From a virus, in IMG/VR virus record IMGVR_UViG_3300014501_000028, positions 1 through 43,940 of that record: a stretch of 43,940 nucleotides of DNA, one strand, 5' to 3'. Positions 1-6,714 of the stretch are shown piece by piece (within the stretch, counting starts at the first letter, position 1; every line of letters starts with the position of its first letter). Below the pieces are notes generated by a model, which had not been told where the DNA came from, made no database searches, and worked only from the letters and a program-made list of their open reading frames with translations. The position numbers and the translations under genes are program-made.

Positions 1-170
1 CCGCTCGACCGCCATCCGCCGGAATTCTTTCGAGTATCTTCCCACTCGTCTCTTTGCCACTCGCAGCTCCTTTCGCTGCAAAGTGTGCCTTATCCGAGTG
101 TCTCAAGTTAAGGGTTCAGTCCACCGAAACCAGGCAATCCTCAGGAAGACGTTAAGTCGTTGAAAACAGT
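1..170. other. host flank left of the prophage, no gene seen
   Basis: This is host DNA downstream of the tRNA, which reads leftward. I see no convincing reading frame or RNA structure. It may contain the tRNA transcript end, but no clear stem followed by a T tract is visible on the minus strand. Confidence 0.5.
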
Positions 171-247
171 TGGTGGGCCCGCCAGGATTCGAACCTGGGA
201 CCAACGGATTATGAGTCCACTGCTCTAACCAGCTGAGCTACGGGCCC
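171..247 (-). tRNA. tRNA with CAU anticodon (elongator Met or Ile2)
   Basis: Read on the minus strand, the 77 nt fold as a complete cloverleaf: acceptor GGGCCCG pairs with CGGGCCC, the discriminator is A, and CCA is encoded (171-173). The T arm contains GGTTCGAATCC. The anticodon loop is CTCATAA, anticodon CAT, so it is either elongator Met or the lysidine-modified Ile2; sequence alone does not settle this here. Its 5' 42 nt (206-247) are the phage attachment core, so in the lysogen the 5' part and the upstream promoter region come from the phage side. It lies 13 bp downstream of integrase 1 in the same direction. Confidence 0.95.
206..247. repeat. attL: attL core, 42-bp direct repeat within the tRNA
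   Basis: This copy is identical to 43491-43532. It covers the tRNA 5' end through the anticodon loop and the start of the 3' anticodon stem. Identity stops at 205 (C here, T at 43490) and at 248 (A here, G at 43533). Crossover must lie inside the 42 bp, most likely around the anticodon loop as in other tRNA-targeting tyrosine recombinases. Confidence 0.93.
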
Positions 248-260
248 AACTTGTACAAAA

Positions 261-1361
261 CTAGGCAATTGCGACGATTCTGGCATTCCGTGTTTTTGCT
301 CTGGTGCCATGTAGGTGCCAGGCGCCCGCTTTTTTCGGCCTCTCTTTTACCAGGGTGTCGACCGCGGAGTGTAGGTGCCCGCGCGACAAATGCATGTAGC
401 GCAACGTGGTCTGGATCCCCTTGTGGCCCATCAGCTCCTGAATGCTGCGCACGTCGGCTCCGGCCATAGCCAGGCGCGACCCGAAGGTATGCCGCAGGTC
501 ATGCCAGGTGAAATCCAAAATCTTCGCTTCCGCGCAGGCCGCCTCGAACCACCGGCGGAAGTCGCGCTGCTCCTCGGCTCCGCGATCGGGACAAACGAAC
601 GGCGCGCCGGCCGTCTGGCGGCGGAGCCGCGCGATCGCTGCTAGCGCGGTACGGTTCAGGGGAATATGCCGGCTCCCGGTTTTACCGGATTCCGGAACGA
701 TCAGGGTCTGGTGCTCGACGTCGACGTCCGACCAGCGCAGCGCATACTGTTCGCCGCGGCGCATCCCGGTGTTCAGCGCGAGCTCAAACTCCGCCAGGCC
801 AGTGGGGTGAATCTTGCAAATTGATTTCCGCAGCCGTGGTTCTTCCTTGTCGGTGAGAAAACGGATCCGGCCTGGGCTCTCCCGGTATCGTTCCACCTTG
901 GCCACCGGGTTCACCTGAATCGAGCCGGCCTCGACCCCGTGCGCGAAGACGCTGCTGAGCAGGGAACGGTAGCGGTTCGCGGTTCCGGTGGCGCGGCCCA
1001 TCTCAACGAGGCCGGCGAGCATCTGGGAAATGGTGACCGCGGTGATGGAGGCCGCGGGAAGATCCCCGTACAAGGTGAGCAGCGGCTCGAGGCGGATCTC
1101 ATCAGCGCGGTAGGACTTCGGCCGGATCCGGGTCCGCTTATGCTGCATTCGGGAGCTCGCGAGCTCGCGAAAGGTGGGCCCGTGCGACGCGGTCCGCGGC
1201 GCCTGGAATTTCCCTTCGCGGATTTCCTGGCGTCGCTGGTAGTAGGCCTCGACGGCGACCGATTCGCGTCCCACTTTTTCGCGGTGACGCGCGCCGGCTG
1301 CGTCCTGGTAGTTTATCCACCAGACGCCAGAACCCTTCGGTTTTTCAAATACTCCGCGCAC
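261..1361 (-). CDS. int: tyrosine integrase 1, next to attL
   Basis: Site-specific recombinase expected to join attP and the tRNA attB. With the GTG start at 1361 it is 366 aa. An AAGG ribosome site lies 10-16 nt upstream, and the start matches that of integrase 2 (V-x-G-(V/I)-F-E-(K/R)-P). The SAM-like arm/core-binding region spans about 60-160. Catalytic residues are R201 in NTGMRRGE, K near 227, H287-x2-R290 (HDLRHTF), H313 (GHK) and Y322. The reading frame is open further upstream to 1472, but that extension overlaps the preceding gene and lacks family similarity. The 3' end overlaps the putative arm sites at 301-383. Transcription runs straight into the tRNA. Confidence 0.93.
   Translation of the reverse strand: MRGVFEKPKGSGVWWINYQDAAGARHREKVGRESVAVEAYYQRRQEIREGKFQAPRTASHGPTFRELASSRMQHKRTRIRPKSYRADEIRLEPLLTLYGDLPAASITAVTISQMLAGLVEMGRATGTANRYRSLLSSVFAHGVEAGSIQVNPVAKVERYRESPGRIRFLTDKEEPRLRKSICKIHPTGLAEFELALNTGMRRGEQYALRWSDVDVEHQTLIVPESGKTGSRHIPLNRTALAAIARLRRQTAGAPFVCPDRGAEEQRDFRRWFEAACAEAKILDFTWHDLRHTFGSRLAMAGADVRSIQELMGHKGIQTTLRYMHLSRGHLHSAVDTLVKERPKKAGAWHLHGTRAKTRNARIVAIA
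301..383. repeat. left arm-type repeats (candidate integrase/excisionase binding sites)
   Basis: CTGGTGCCATGTAGGTGCC at 301-319 occurs again without mismatch and in the same orientation at 43378-43396, near the other prophage end. A third element, GTAGGTGCCCGCG at 371-383, matches 43388-43400. Repeats flanking the core on both sides are the expected layout of P and P' arm sites of a lambda-type recombinase. The left copies lie inside the 3' end of int. Binding is inferred. Confidence 0.6.
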
Positions 1362-1375
1362 GTCGAACCTTTGCC

Positions 1376-1654
1376 TTAGTGGACTGCCAGCCGGAGACCG
1401 CTTTGTTTTAATTGTACGGTGCGAATTCCTGGCTCTACCTGCGCCCCGGCCTGCAGGCGCTGCAGAAACCATTCTCTTTTTTCACGGAGGGCGAGGTCGG
1501 CCTGGCGTTTGGCTTCTCGCAGGAGGGCGAGTTCGGCCAAATCTTCCTGAGTAATTAGGATTTTCCTTCTCCAAGCTAGACCCTTCATGACCACAATTTT
1601 TTGTTCGCCCATGAACACGAGCTTCTGGTGATGGTGGTTTCGCGGCAGATTCAC
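1376..1654 (-). CDS. small coiled-coil protein upstream of integrase
   Basis: 92 aa from GTG at 1654, chosen because a strong GGGGAGG lies 6 nt upstream. The middle (about residues 35-70) is a charged Leu/Glu/Arg-rich helix likely to form a coiled coil, for example LAELALLREAKRQAD. The N-terminus is rich in His and basic residues. I do not recognise a family. It ends 14 nt before the integrase start and begins 12 nt after the upstream RHH gene, so all three are probably one transcript. A role in regulating or assisting integration is possible but only by position. Confidence 0.65.
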   Translation of the reverse strand: MNLPRNHHHQKLVFMGEQKIVVMKGLAWRRKILITQEDLAELALLREAKRQADLALREKREWFLQRLQAGAQVEPGIRTVQLKQSGLRLAVH

Positions 1655-1666
1655 GACCGACCTCCC

Positions 1667-2029
1667 CTAGACCTGTTTGTTCTGTGTGTGTCCGCCCGTG
1701 ATCGAGCGGCGTTTTTTCTGGACGCGGCGGTCAGTCTCTGCGGCCGATTCGATCAGCGACGCGCGTGACGGGGCCAGTTCCATCGCCCGCAAAGCGTGAA
1801 GTGATCCGATGGTGTCGTAGGCACTGAGCGCCCACTTGGCTAGCTTCCGAATGAAATCGGCTGGCGCCAGATCTTCGTCATCGGCTGCGGCGTCGACGCG
1901 CGTGGCAAATGCCGCGTCAACCCGAAACGAAAGCTGGACGTCTTTTCTAGGACTTTTTATAAGGCCCCTCTCAGTTTTGGTTTTCCACAAATCCACATCC
2001 ATGCACAGGTACTTGTCACTGAGAGTCAT
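1667..2029 (-). CDS. ribbon-helix-helix-like protein, probable regulator of the integration operon
   Basis: 120 aa. The segment from LSFRVDAAFATRVDAAAD to DFIRKLAKWAL has the beta strand-helix-helix pattern of RHH (CopG/Arc/MetJ-like) DNA-binding proteins: a short strand (QLSFRV), an acidic helix, then a second helix with a conserved hydrophobic face. A basic tail (RRVQKKRRS) follows. It heads the minus-strand operon containing integrase 1. Its start codon lies inside the palindrome at 2027-2041, which suggests autoregulation. No good Shine-Dalgarno is visible at 2029; an internal ATG at residue 10 is an alternative start. Confidence 0.7.
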   Translation of the reverse strand: MTLSDKYLCMDVDLWKTKTERGLIKSPRKDVQLSFRVDAAFATRVDAAADDEDLAPADFIRKLAKWALSAYDTIGSLHALRAMELAPSRASLIESAAETDRRVQKKRRSITGGHTQNKQV

Positions 2030-2078
2030 TGAATATCAATGGGGGGGAGTGTTACAAGGAAATCATTGCTAGTCAATA
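2027..2078. promoter_or_regulatory. divergent control region with two related palindromes
   Basis: Between two divergent RHH genes lie CATTGA-ATA-TCAATG (2027-2041, perfect) and CATTGC-TAG-TCAATA (2064-2078, the same pattern with two outer mismatches), centres 37 bp apart. The second overlaps a TTGACT (-35-like, minus strand 2077-2072) that could drive the integrase operon, and sits just downstream of TTACAA (2052-2057), a possible -35 for the plus-strand early operon. RHH dimers typically bind such short inverted repeats. This is the best candidate for the lysogeny switch operator. Confidence 0.55.
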
Positions 2079-2122
2079 GGTATCGATGGTAGGAAGTGGT
2101 TGCTGGTGGAGTTCAGCAAAAA

Positions 2123-2302
2123 ATGACCAACCTGAAACGGAAACGACGGCCCACGCGGCTCGAGGGAGTGGCGGTCCAAATCGAGACGCGGAAGTGCAGC
2201 AAAATTCGCGCGCTGGCAAAAGAACAGAAGCGCTCGTTTGCGTTCATCGTTCGCGAGGCGATCGACTTCTATCTCGCGCGGCAAAGCGGAGAGGCGGCAT
2301 GA
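2123..2302 (+). CDS. CopG-family ribbon-helix-helix regulator
   Basis: 59 aa from ATG 2123 (GGTGGAG about 11 nt upstream). After a basic N-terminus (LKRKRRPTR) comes a compact RHH fold: strand GVAVQIE, helix SKIRALAKEQ, turn, helix SFAFIVREAIDFYLARQ. It is the first gene of the rightward early operon and diverges from the RHH gene at 1667-2029. The stop overlaps the next start (ATGA), so it is coupled to the excisionase-like gene. It could be the Cro-like counterpart in the switch; that is inference. Confidence 0.8.
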   Translation: MTNLKRKRRPTRLEGVAVQIETRKCSKIRALAKEQKRSFAFIVREAIDFYLARQSGEAA

Positions 2303-2571
2303 TCACCGACAAAGACAAAATGCTGTATTCGCGGAAGGAGGCTTCCGCGGCGCTGGCGCTGTCGGTGAGTTCGATCGACCAGCTCATCCTGAGCGCGCGG
2401 CTCCGCGTTCGCCGCATCGGGAGCCGGGTGCTCATCCCCAAGAGCGAGATCGAGAAACTGGCGCGCTCCGATATCGGGCGCATCTTCCCCCCGCAAATCA
2501 ACGGCAAGTCGACCCGGCACTTCGCGCCTGCGAAGCCGGCGCCGGCGAACGCCATCTCCAAGTCCGCTTAG
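2299..2571 (+). CDS. xis: excisionase-type helix-turn-helix protein
   Basis: 90 aa. The N-terminal half has the MerR/excisionase-like HTH_17 pattern: YSRKEASAALALSVSSIDQL, then a wing ending RRIGSRVLIPKSEIEKL. That is the classic form of small Xis-like and DNA-binding adaptor proteins. The C-terminal 35 residues are Pro/Ala/Lys-rich and probably unstructured. ATGA overlap with the upstream RHH gene. By family it would bend or bind DNA to direct excision with one of the two integrases; by context it could also be a transcriptional regulator. Confidence 0.8.
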   Translation: MITDKDKMLYSRKEASAALALSVSSIDQLILSARLRVRRIGSRVLIPKSEIEKLARSDIGRIFPPQINGKSTRHFAPAKPAPANAISKSA

Positions 2572-2593
2572 CAATCTAAAAGTGAGGAAAGGG

Positions 2594-2941
2594 ATGAACG
2601 AACCCAGGCAAGAGGAAGTCAGTCTACAAAATCTTTGCGGTGGCGCGATCGAGGAAGTTTTCCAGCGCGAGTTTGCGAGTGTGCTGGCGAACATCGCCGA
2701 CGTGAACACCGACCCGGAAGCGAAACGCAAAATCACGCTGGAGTTCACCATCGAGCCGTTCGAGGACCGCTCCGGCGCGCACATTACCTTCGCGTGCAAA
2801 TCCAAGACGGTTCCGGTGGTGGCCGTGAAGGGCACCGTGTTCCTGCAGCGAAAAGGTCTGGGCCTGGTAGCTGTGCCGCACGATCCCAAGCAGTCGGTGC
2901 TTTTCGACGCGAAGAAGGCGGCCGCAAACGACGTGATGTAA
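2594..2941 (+). CDS. phage 'replication terminator'-like early protein
   Basis: 115 aa from ATG 2594 (GAGGAAAGG upstream; GTG 2582 is an alternative). The pattern LQNLCGGAIEEVFQREF, then ANIADVNTDPEAKRKITLE, then a beta-rich C-terminus resembles a small conserved family in many temperate phages, often labelled replication terminator protein, whose function is not established. Its partner in those phages, a protein like the one at 3213-3932, is also here. It probably acts early in DNA metabolism. Confidence 0.65.
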   Translation: MNEPRQEEVSLQNLCGGAIEEVFQREFASVLANIADVNTDPEAKRKITLEFTIEPFEDRSGAHITFACKSKTVPVVAVKGTVFLQRKGLGLVAVPHDPKQSVLFDAKKAAANDVM

Positions 2942-2952
2942 GGAGGGTCCAA

Positions 2953-3162
2953 ATGCAATACGAACCGGACGATGGCGACCTCATCGATGGAGTCGGTTTC
3001 GCCGACCCCGGCGGAAATTCCGCACTTCGAGCCGCAACGAAAAAGAACCCGCGCAATTTGCCGTGCCCAAACTGCGGCGCGAAAAACCGTCTCACTCGAG
3101 CCGACCGCGCTCGCGGCTACCAATGCGACAGTTGCGCGGACCAGTTGGAACGCGGCTACTAA
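2953..3162 (+). CDS. small zinc-ribbon protein
   Basis: 69 aa from ATG 2953 with AAGGAGGG 6 nt upstream. A single zinc ribbon occupies the C-terminal half: CPNC ... CDSC, 17 residues apart, with basic residues between (KNRLTRADRARGY). The N-terminus is acidic. It sits between the 'terminator'-like gene and its usual partner. Such ribbons bind nucleic acid or protein; no specific role can be given. Confidence 0.75.
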   Translation: MQYEPDDGDLIDGVGFADPGGNSALRAATKKNPRNLPCPNCGAKNRLTRADRARGYQCDSCADQLERGY

Positions 3163-3212
3163 AAGGTCTGGAACGGCCGTCAATTTTAATTGACTCCAGG
3201 GAGGGGTCGCCA

Positions 3213-3932
3213 ATGTTGAAGGAATTTGTTGACAGAATTCTGTCGCTCGCCGTGCCGAACATCCACGAGGAAGGCGATCTCACGTACTCCGACAAACATC
3301 TGATCCTGATCACTCCGCCGATTCCCCCACCGCTCGATTGCTCGACGCTGCAGGGCTTGGTGGATCTGTACAACGGGAAACTGGACGACGGCGGCGACAT
3401 GCTGGTGTGGATTGAATCGCCGACGAGGGTGGGGCTCGTGTCGCGCATGTCCGACTACTGGGGCCGACGGCGCGAGTGGGCCGTTGCCAAGCACCCGGAG
3501 TGCCAGGCTTTTCCGTTCGGCCGGTTCATGGATCCGGAGAGTTTCATCATCCAGGTGCAGGCCTCGTTCCAGCGCTTGCTTATCGACGACGCGCAGGACC
3601 TCGACTACGTTCTCAAAATCGCCAGCTCCATCAGTGCCGAGCAGGTGCAATCGAACGAGGACGACGGCATCGCACAACGCGTGGCGACCAAGTCCGGCGT
3701 GGTTCTTAAATCTGAGAAGGTGCTCCGCCCCATTGTGAACCTCGCGCCGTGGCGGACGTTCGCGGAGATCGACCAGGTGATGTCGCGGTTTGTTTTCCGC
3801 GCGCGCATCGGCTCGGACTCGGTGAACCTCGCGCTGTTCGAAGGCGACGGCGGCCGCTGGAAGCTCGGCGCCGTTTCCGCCATCAAGGCGTGGCTGCAGC
3901 CGAAGTTCGGCACGGTTCCGGTGATCTCGTAA
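3213..3932 (+). CDS. conserved early phage protein of unknown function
   Basis: 239 aa from ATG 3213 with GGGAGGGG 5 nt upstream. Recognisable blocks are TLQGLVDLYNG near 45, a middle FGRFMDPESFIIQVQASF, and NLAPWRTFAEIDQ with SRFVFRARIG near 200, ending in an amphipathic segment KLGAVSAIKAWLQ. I recall proteins with this block order in many temperate phages next to the replication-terminator-like family, uncharacterised. There is no nuclease or ATPase motif. Cytoplasmic, probably DNA-metabolism related by context. Confidence 0.7.
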   Translation: MLKEFVDRILSLAVPNIHEEGDLTYSDKHLILITPPIPPPLDCSTLQGLVDLYNGKLDDGGDMLVWIESPTRVGLVSRMSDYWGRRREWAVAKHPECQAFPFGRFMDPESFIIQVQASFQRLLIDDAQDLDYVLKIASSISAEQVQSNEDDGIAQRVATKSGVVLKSEKVLRPIVNLAPWRTFAEIDQVMSRFVFRARIGSDSVNLALFEGDGGRWKLGAVSAIKAWLQPKFGTVPVIS

Positions 3933-3942
3933 GGGGCGCGAC

Positions 3943-4950
3943 GTGGCAAAGATTCCCGGGATTTTCGAGAGGCCGCCGCGGTCCGGCACCTGGTGGGTGT
4001 CCTACATCGATGCCGATGGAGATCGGCACCGGGAGAAAGCGGGGCGCCGCACCCAGGCGATGGACCTGGTGGCTCGCCGGCGAATGGAGGTGAGAGACGG
4101 GCGGTTCATCGCGCCGACCAAGGGAGCGCGCCTCACGTTCCGCGACCTGGCGGCCGCGGCACTGGCGCAGAAAAAATTGAGGCTCGCTCCTCTCTCCTAC
4201 ATTACCGACCGCCGGCGCCTGGAAAAACTCCTGCCCTACATCGGCCATGTGCCGGCCGATCGCCTCACCCCCGATCGCATCGAGGAAACCCTGGCGCAGC
4301 TCCGCCGTTCGGTGTCGACGTCCACCACCAATCGGTACCGTTCCCTGATCGGGTCGATTTTTTCTTTTGCGGTGCGCGCCGGCCGTATCGCCATGAACCC
4401 GGTTAACCGGGTGAAGCGGTACCGCGAAAACGAATCGCGCCTGCGGTGGATGAAGGACTCCGAAGAGGCCGCGGTGCGCAAGCACCTGTCTGCGGAGCAC
4501 GCGGCCGAGTTCGACCTGGCGCTGCACACCGGAATGCGGCGCGGGGAGCAATACGGTTTGAAGTGGAAGGATGTCGACCTCGAGCGCGGGATCCTGACCG
4601 TGCGCGGAAAAACCGGGCGCCGGCACGTCGTGGCCGGCAAAACCGCGATCAAGGCGCTGCGGGTCCTGCAGGGGCATACCGGCGCCGAAGAATTCGTCTC
4701 CACCGGCCACCACGGAACGCCCCAGCGGGATTGGCGGCGCTGGTTTGAAGACGCGCTCAAGAAAGCCGGCGTGAAAGATTTTCACTGGCACGACCTCCGG
4801 CATACGTTCGCCTCGCGCCTGGTGATGCGGCGCGTCGATATCCGGACGGTGCAGGAGCTCCTGGGTCACAAATCGATCGTGATGACCATGCGCTATGCGC
4901 ACCTGTCTCGGGACCATCGCGCCGCGGCCGTGGAAAAAATGAACGGATGA
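3943..4950 (+). CDS. tyrosine integrase 2, full length
   Basis: 335 aa from GTG 3943 (TAAGGGG upstream). A complete tyrosine recombinase: R199 in HTGMRRGE, K223 (GKTGRRH), H283-x2-R286 (HDLRHTF), H309 (GHK), Y318 in MRYAHLS. It is homologous along its whole length to integrase 1 (same N-terminus, NRYRSL block, NPV-V-RYRE block) but clearly diverged. It lies among early genes far from either attachment site and in the opposite direction to integrase 1. Possibilities are an excision-biased recombinase, the relic of a second element, or a resolvase. Confidence 0.9.
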   Translation: MAKIPGIFERPPRSGTWWVSYIDADGDRHREKAGRRTQAMDLVARRRMEVRDGRFIAPTKGARLTFRDLAAAALAQKKLRLAPLSYITDRRRLEKLLPYIGHVPADRLTPDRIEETLAQLRRSVSTSTTNRYRSLIGSIFSFAVRAGRIAMNPVNRVKRYRENESRLRWMKDSEEAAVRKHLSAEHAAEFDLALHTGMRRGEQYGLKWKDVDLERGILTVRGKTGRRHVVAGKTAIKALRVLQGHTGAEEFVSTGHHGTPQRDWRRWFEDALKKAGVKDFHWHDLRHTFASRLVMRRVDIRTVQELLGHKSIVMTMRYAHLSRDHRAAAVEKMNG

Positions 4951-5105
4951 ATGTGGGAGTCGAAGGTCGACGAAGCTGGATTTACCGCGCGGTGATCTGC
5001 CGTTCGTGGCGCAGGAATAAATTCGCCATCGTGCATCGGTGTACGCGGGGGATCCTGCACGTTGGCTCCCACGTTTGTCGGTGCGGGTATCGGTGGCGGC
5101 GGTGA
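4947..5105 (+). CDS. 52-aa basic zinc-knuckle microprotein
   Basis: ATGA overlap with the integrase 2 stop suggests coupled translation. The protein is very basic (RRSW, RSWRRNK) and ends with a Cys/His cluster: HRCTRGILHVGSHVCRCGY. The start is chosen only from the overlap. Its stop at 5105 precedes the next start by 11 nt and contributes to that gene's GTGAGGTGG ribosome site. Function unknown. Confidence 0.5.
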   Translation: MNVGVEGRRSWIYRAVICRSWRRNKFAIVHRCTRGILHVGSHVCRCGYRWRR

Positions 5106-5116
5106 GGTGGATTCCG

Positions 5117-5419
5117 ATGGGCTCGAACGATCGCTATAACCGGCAGTACAACACGCTCAGGGAAATGCCGGCGGAGGTCCTGGCGAACGTGGTTACGCAC
5201 GATTTGCGCTCGCGGCCGATCGAGGAGTGGGTCGGGGTTCTGGCGACGCTGTTCGAGGAGATGCGCCTCGAGTACCGGGCGCCAGGTGAAATCGAGGAGC
5301 GGAAGTGCAGCTACTGTGACGCCATGACCAACCATCGGCTGGAAAAATTGAAGGACGTCGGGACCACGCTCGACCTTATTTTCCGGTGTGTGGATTGCGA
5401 CAAGGTGACGCTGCCGTGA
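5117..5419 (+). CDS. zinc-ribbon protein
   Basis: 100 aa from ATG 5117. The N-terminal half is helical and charged, with a DLRSRPIEEWVGVLATLFEE stretch. The C-terminal half contains a zinc ribbon, CSYC ... CVDC, separated by about 26 residues. The stop overlaps the next start (GTGA). Probably protein- or DNA-binding; no family name recognised. Confidence 0.7.
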   Translation: MGSNDRYNRQYNTLREMPAEVLANVVTHDLRSRPIEEWVGVLATLFEEMRLEYRAPGEIEERKCSYCDAMTNHRLEKLKDVGTTLDLIFRCVDCDKVTLP

Positions 5420-5652
5420 GCGACCCGGTGTGCGTCAACCATCCCGATCGCAAAGCCCACCGTATGGTGCCGAAGGTGGGCCCGATCTGCGATGAATGTT
5501 TTCGTCCTGGCGGCGCGCCCGGGACGATACCGCAAATCCGCGAGACGATCGCGCGGGTCGAAGAGACGGAAGACGCGAAAGAGGAGACGACAGTGGCTAA
5601 AAAAGAACCGCCGTTCTGTACCCAGTGCGCGGTGTCAAGCCGCGGGCTTTGA
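5416..5652 (+). CDS. Cys/His-rich small protein
   Basis: 78 aa from GTG 5416, coupled by GTGA overlap. Metal-ligand candidates are C6, H8, H14, the CDEC pair near 25 and CTQC near 70, separated by an acidic helix (RETIARVEETEDAKEE). This looks like one B-box-like or zinc-finger N-terminus plus a second half-site. Function unknown; one of the microprotein series of the early operon. Confidence 0.6.
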   Translation: MSDPVCVNHPDRKAHRMVPKVGPICDECFRPGGAPGTIPQIRETIARVEETEDAKEETTVAKKEPPFCTQCAVSSRGL

Positions 5653-5744
5653 ACGGGAACGCGCGCTTCGCGATCGCGATCGCAGAGCTCACCGCGGAGC
5701 GCGATCGCCTGCAGGGAATCATCGACCAGCTCGAGGCGATGTAG
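5625..5744 (+). CDS. 39-aa coiled-coil peptide
   Basis: GTG 5625 start, overlapping the previous gene by 28 nt. The sequence IAELTAERDRLQGIIDQLEA is a strong heptad-type helix common in tiny phage proteins. Adjacent reading frames have less plausible composition in this stretch. The start is uncertain. Confidence 0.4.
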   Translation: MRGVKPRALNGNARFAIAIAELTAERDRLQGIIDQLEAM

Positions 5745-5837
5745 GTGGTTCACCGGCCAACGACGACGGTGATTAAAGAGGCGTTCGGATGCGCACGGCA
5801 GCCCGCCACAGAACTCATTGGGGAGCGAACCGCGTGA
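5745..5837 (+). CDS. possible 30-aa peptide
   Basis: GTG directly follows the previous stop, and the end overlaps the next start (GTGA). Composition is unremarkable (VIKEAFGCARQPATELIG). Only the overlap pattern supports it. Confidence 0.28.
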   Translation: MVHRPTTTVIKEAFGCARQPATELIGERTA

Positions 5838-6028
5838 GGCCATACGAAGATTCCCGGGTCCGGCTCGATTGGGCTTTCAACAAGGCCGCGAAATTTCTGC
5901 GTCGGTTCGGCGGCGAGCTCGAGGGTTTCGGGCGGTTGCTGCAGCCGTACCAGATCAGCCGGATGCAGCTCCCGCTGGCGCGGCTCCTGCGCGCGGTGGC
6001 CAGGGCATCGGGAGGACGGCGCCGATGA
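5834..6028 (+). CDS. 64-aa basic helical protein
   Basis: GTG 5834 with GGGGAG 9 nt upstream; ATG 5789 is an alternative giving 79 aa. Rich in Arg and Leu with amphipathic helices (AFNKAAKFLRRFGGELEGF, LPLARLLRAVARASG). The stop overlaps the ASCH gene start (ATGA). Function unknown. Confidence 0.5.
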   Translation: MRPYEDSRVRLDWAFNKAAKFLRRFGGELEGFGRLLQPYQISRMQLPLARLLRAVARASGGRRR

Positions 6029-6714
6029 AAGCACTTTCACTCACGCAGCCGTGGGCCTCGCTGATGTGCGACGGCCGCAAAACGATCGAGACCAGGTCCT
6101 GGGCGCCTCCGCTGTCGCTGATGGGCGAGCGGTTCGCGATCCACGCGGCGCGATCGATCATGCGCGGGCAGTGTTTCATGTTCGGGTACGAGCCGGAGCG
6201 GATCCCGCGGGGCGCGCTGCTTTGCACCGTGGAGTTAATCGGGTGCCTACGTACTCCGTTCCGGCCGGGCGCGATCGAGCTCCTTCTCGGCCGCCCACCA
6301 TTTATCGAAGAGCGGCTGAACGAGTGGGATTTCGGAAACTTCGAAGACGGGCGTTATGCGTGGTTCATCCGCGACGTCCAGAAGTTCGCGGCGCCGATCC
6401 CGGCGATCGGGCGCTTGGGACTTTGGGAGTGCGGTCCGCTCGAGGTGCTCCTCGAGCTCGCGGCCCGCCGTCGCCGCCGGAAAAGTTCCCCCCTCAGACG
6501 AGGGGGCGAAGGAGGCAGAAAAAAAATGAACGTCCAAGCAAAGAAGGCGTACGAGGCTTACACGCAATCGATGCACGGATCCCATGCGTCGGCCCGGTAC
6601 GAGAACCTGGCGCCGACGGAACGCGCGGCGTGGGATGCGGTGGCGGCCGCGCTGGGGCATGCGGCTCCGGCGGAGACGGAGGGTCGGAAGTATGCGGTGG
6701 GCGAGGAGGTCTAA
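6025..6714 (+). CDS. ASCH-domain protein with an in-frame C-terminal extension
   Basis: 229 aa. Residues 1 to about 150 form an ASCH domain (PUA-like RNA/nucleotide-binding fold): it begins KALSLTQPWASLM, has GRKTIETRSW, a central FAIHAA, and the terminal GLWE. ASCH proteins are proposed RNA-binding regulators and some hydrolyse modified cytidines. After an Arg-rich linker (RRRRRKS) the frame runs on into a 62-aa segment that has its own ATG at 6526 with GGAGG 10 nt upstream, preceded by a GC hairpin at 6489-6506. So the gene may be a fusion, or two proteins may be made from it. ATGA overlap with the upstream gene. Confidence 0.8.
   Translation: MKALSLTQPWASLMCDGRKTIETRSWAPPLSLMGERFAIHAARSIMRGQCFMFGYEPERIPRGALLCTVELIGCLRTPFRPGAIELLLGRPPFIEERLNEWDFGNFEDGRYAWFIRDVQKFAAPIPAIGRLGLWECGPLEVLLELAARRRRRKSSPLRRGGEGGRKKMNVQAKKAYEAYTQSMHGSHASARYENLAPTERAAWDAVAAALGHAAPAETEGRKYAVGEEV
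6489..6526 (+). promoter_or_regulatory. hairpin and internal ribosome site inside the ASCH frame
   Basis: CCCCCTC (6489-6495), loop AGAC, GAGGGGG (6500-6506) forms a perfect 7-bp stem. GGAGG follows at 6511-6515, then an A-rich spacer and ATG at 6526 in the same frame. An independent product of 62 aa starting MNVQAKKAYEAYTQ is therefore likely in addition to, or instead of, the full-length protein. Confidence 0.5.

Noticed and set aside
3883-4917. 344-aa minus-strand frame opposite integrase 2
   Set aside because: Arg/His/Pro-rich shadow frame produced by high GC content; the plus strand has all integrase motifs.
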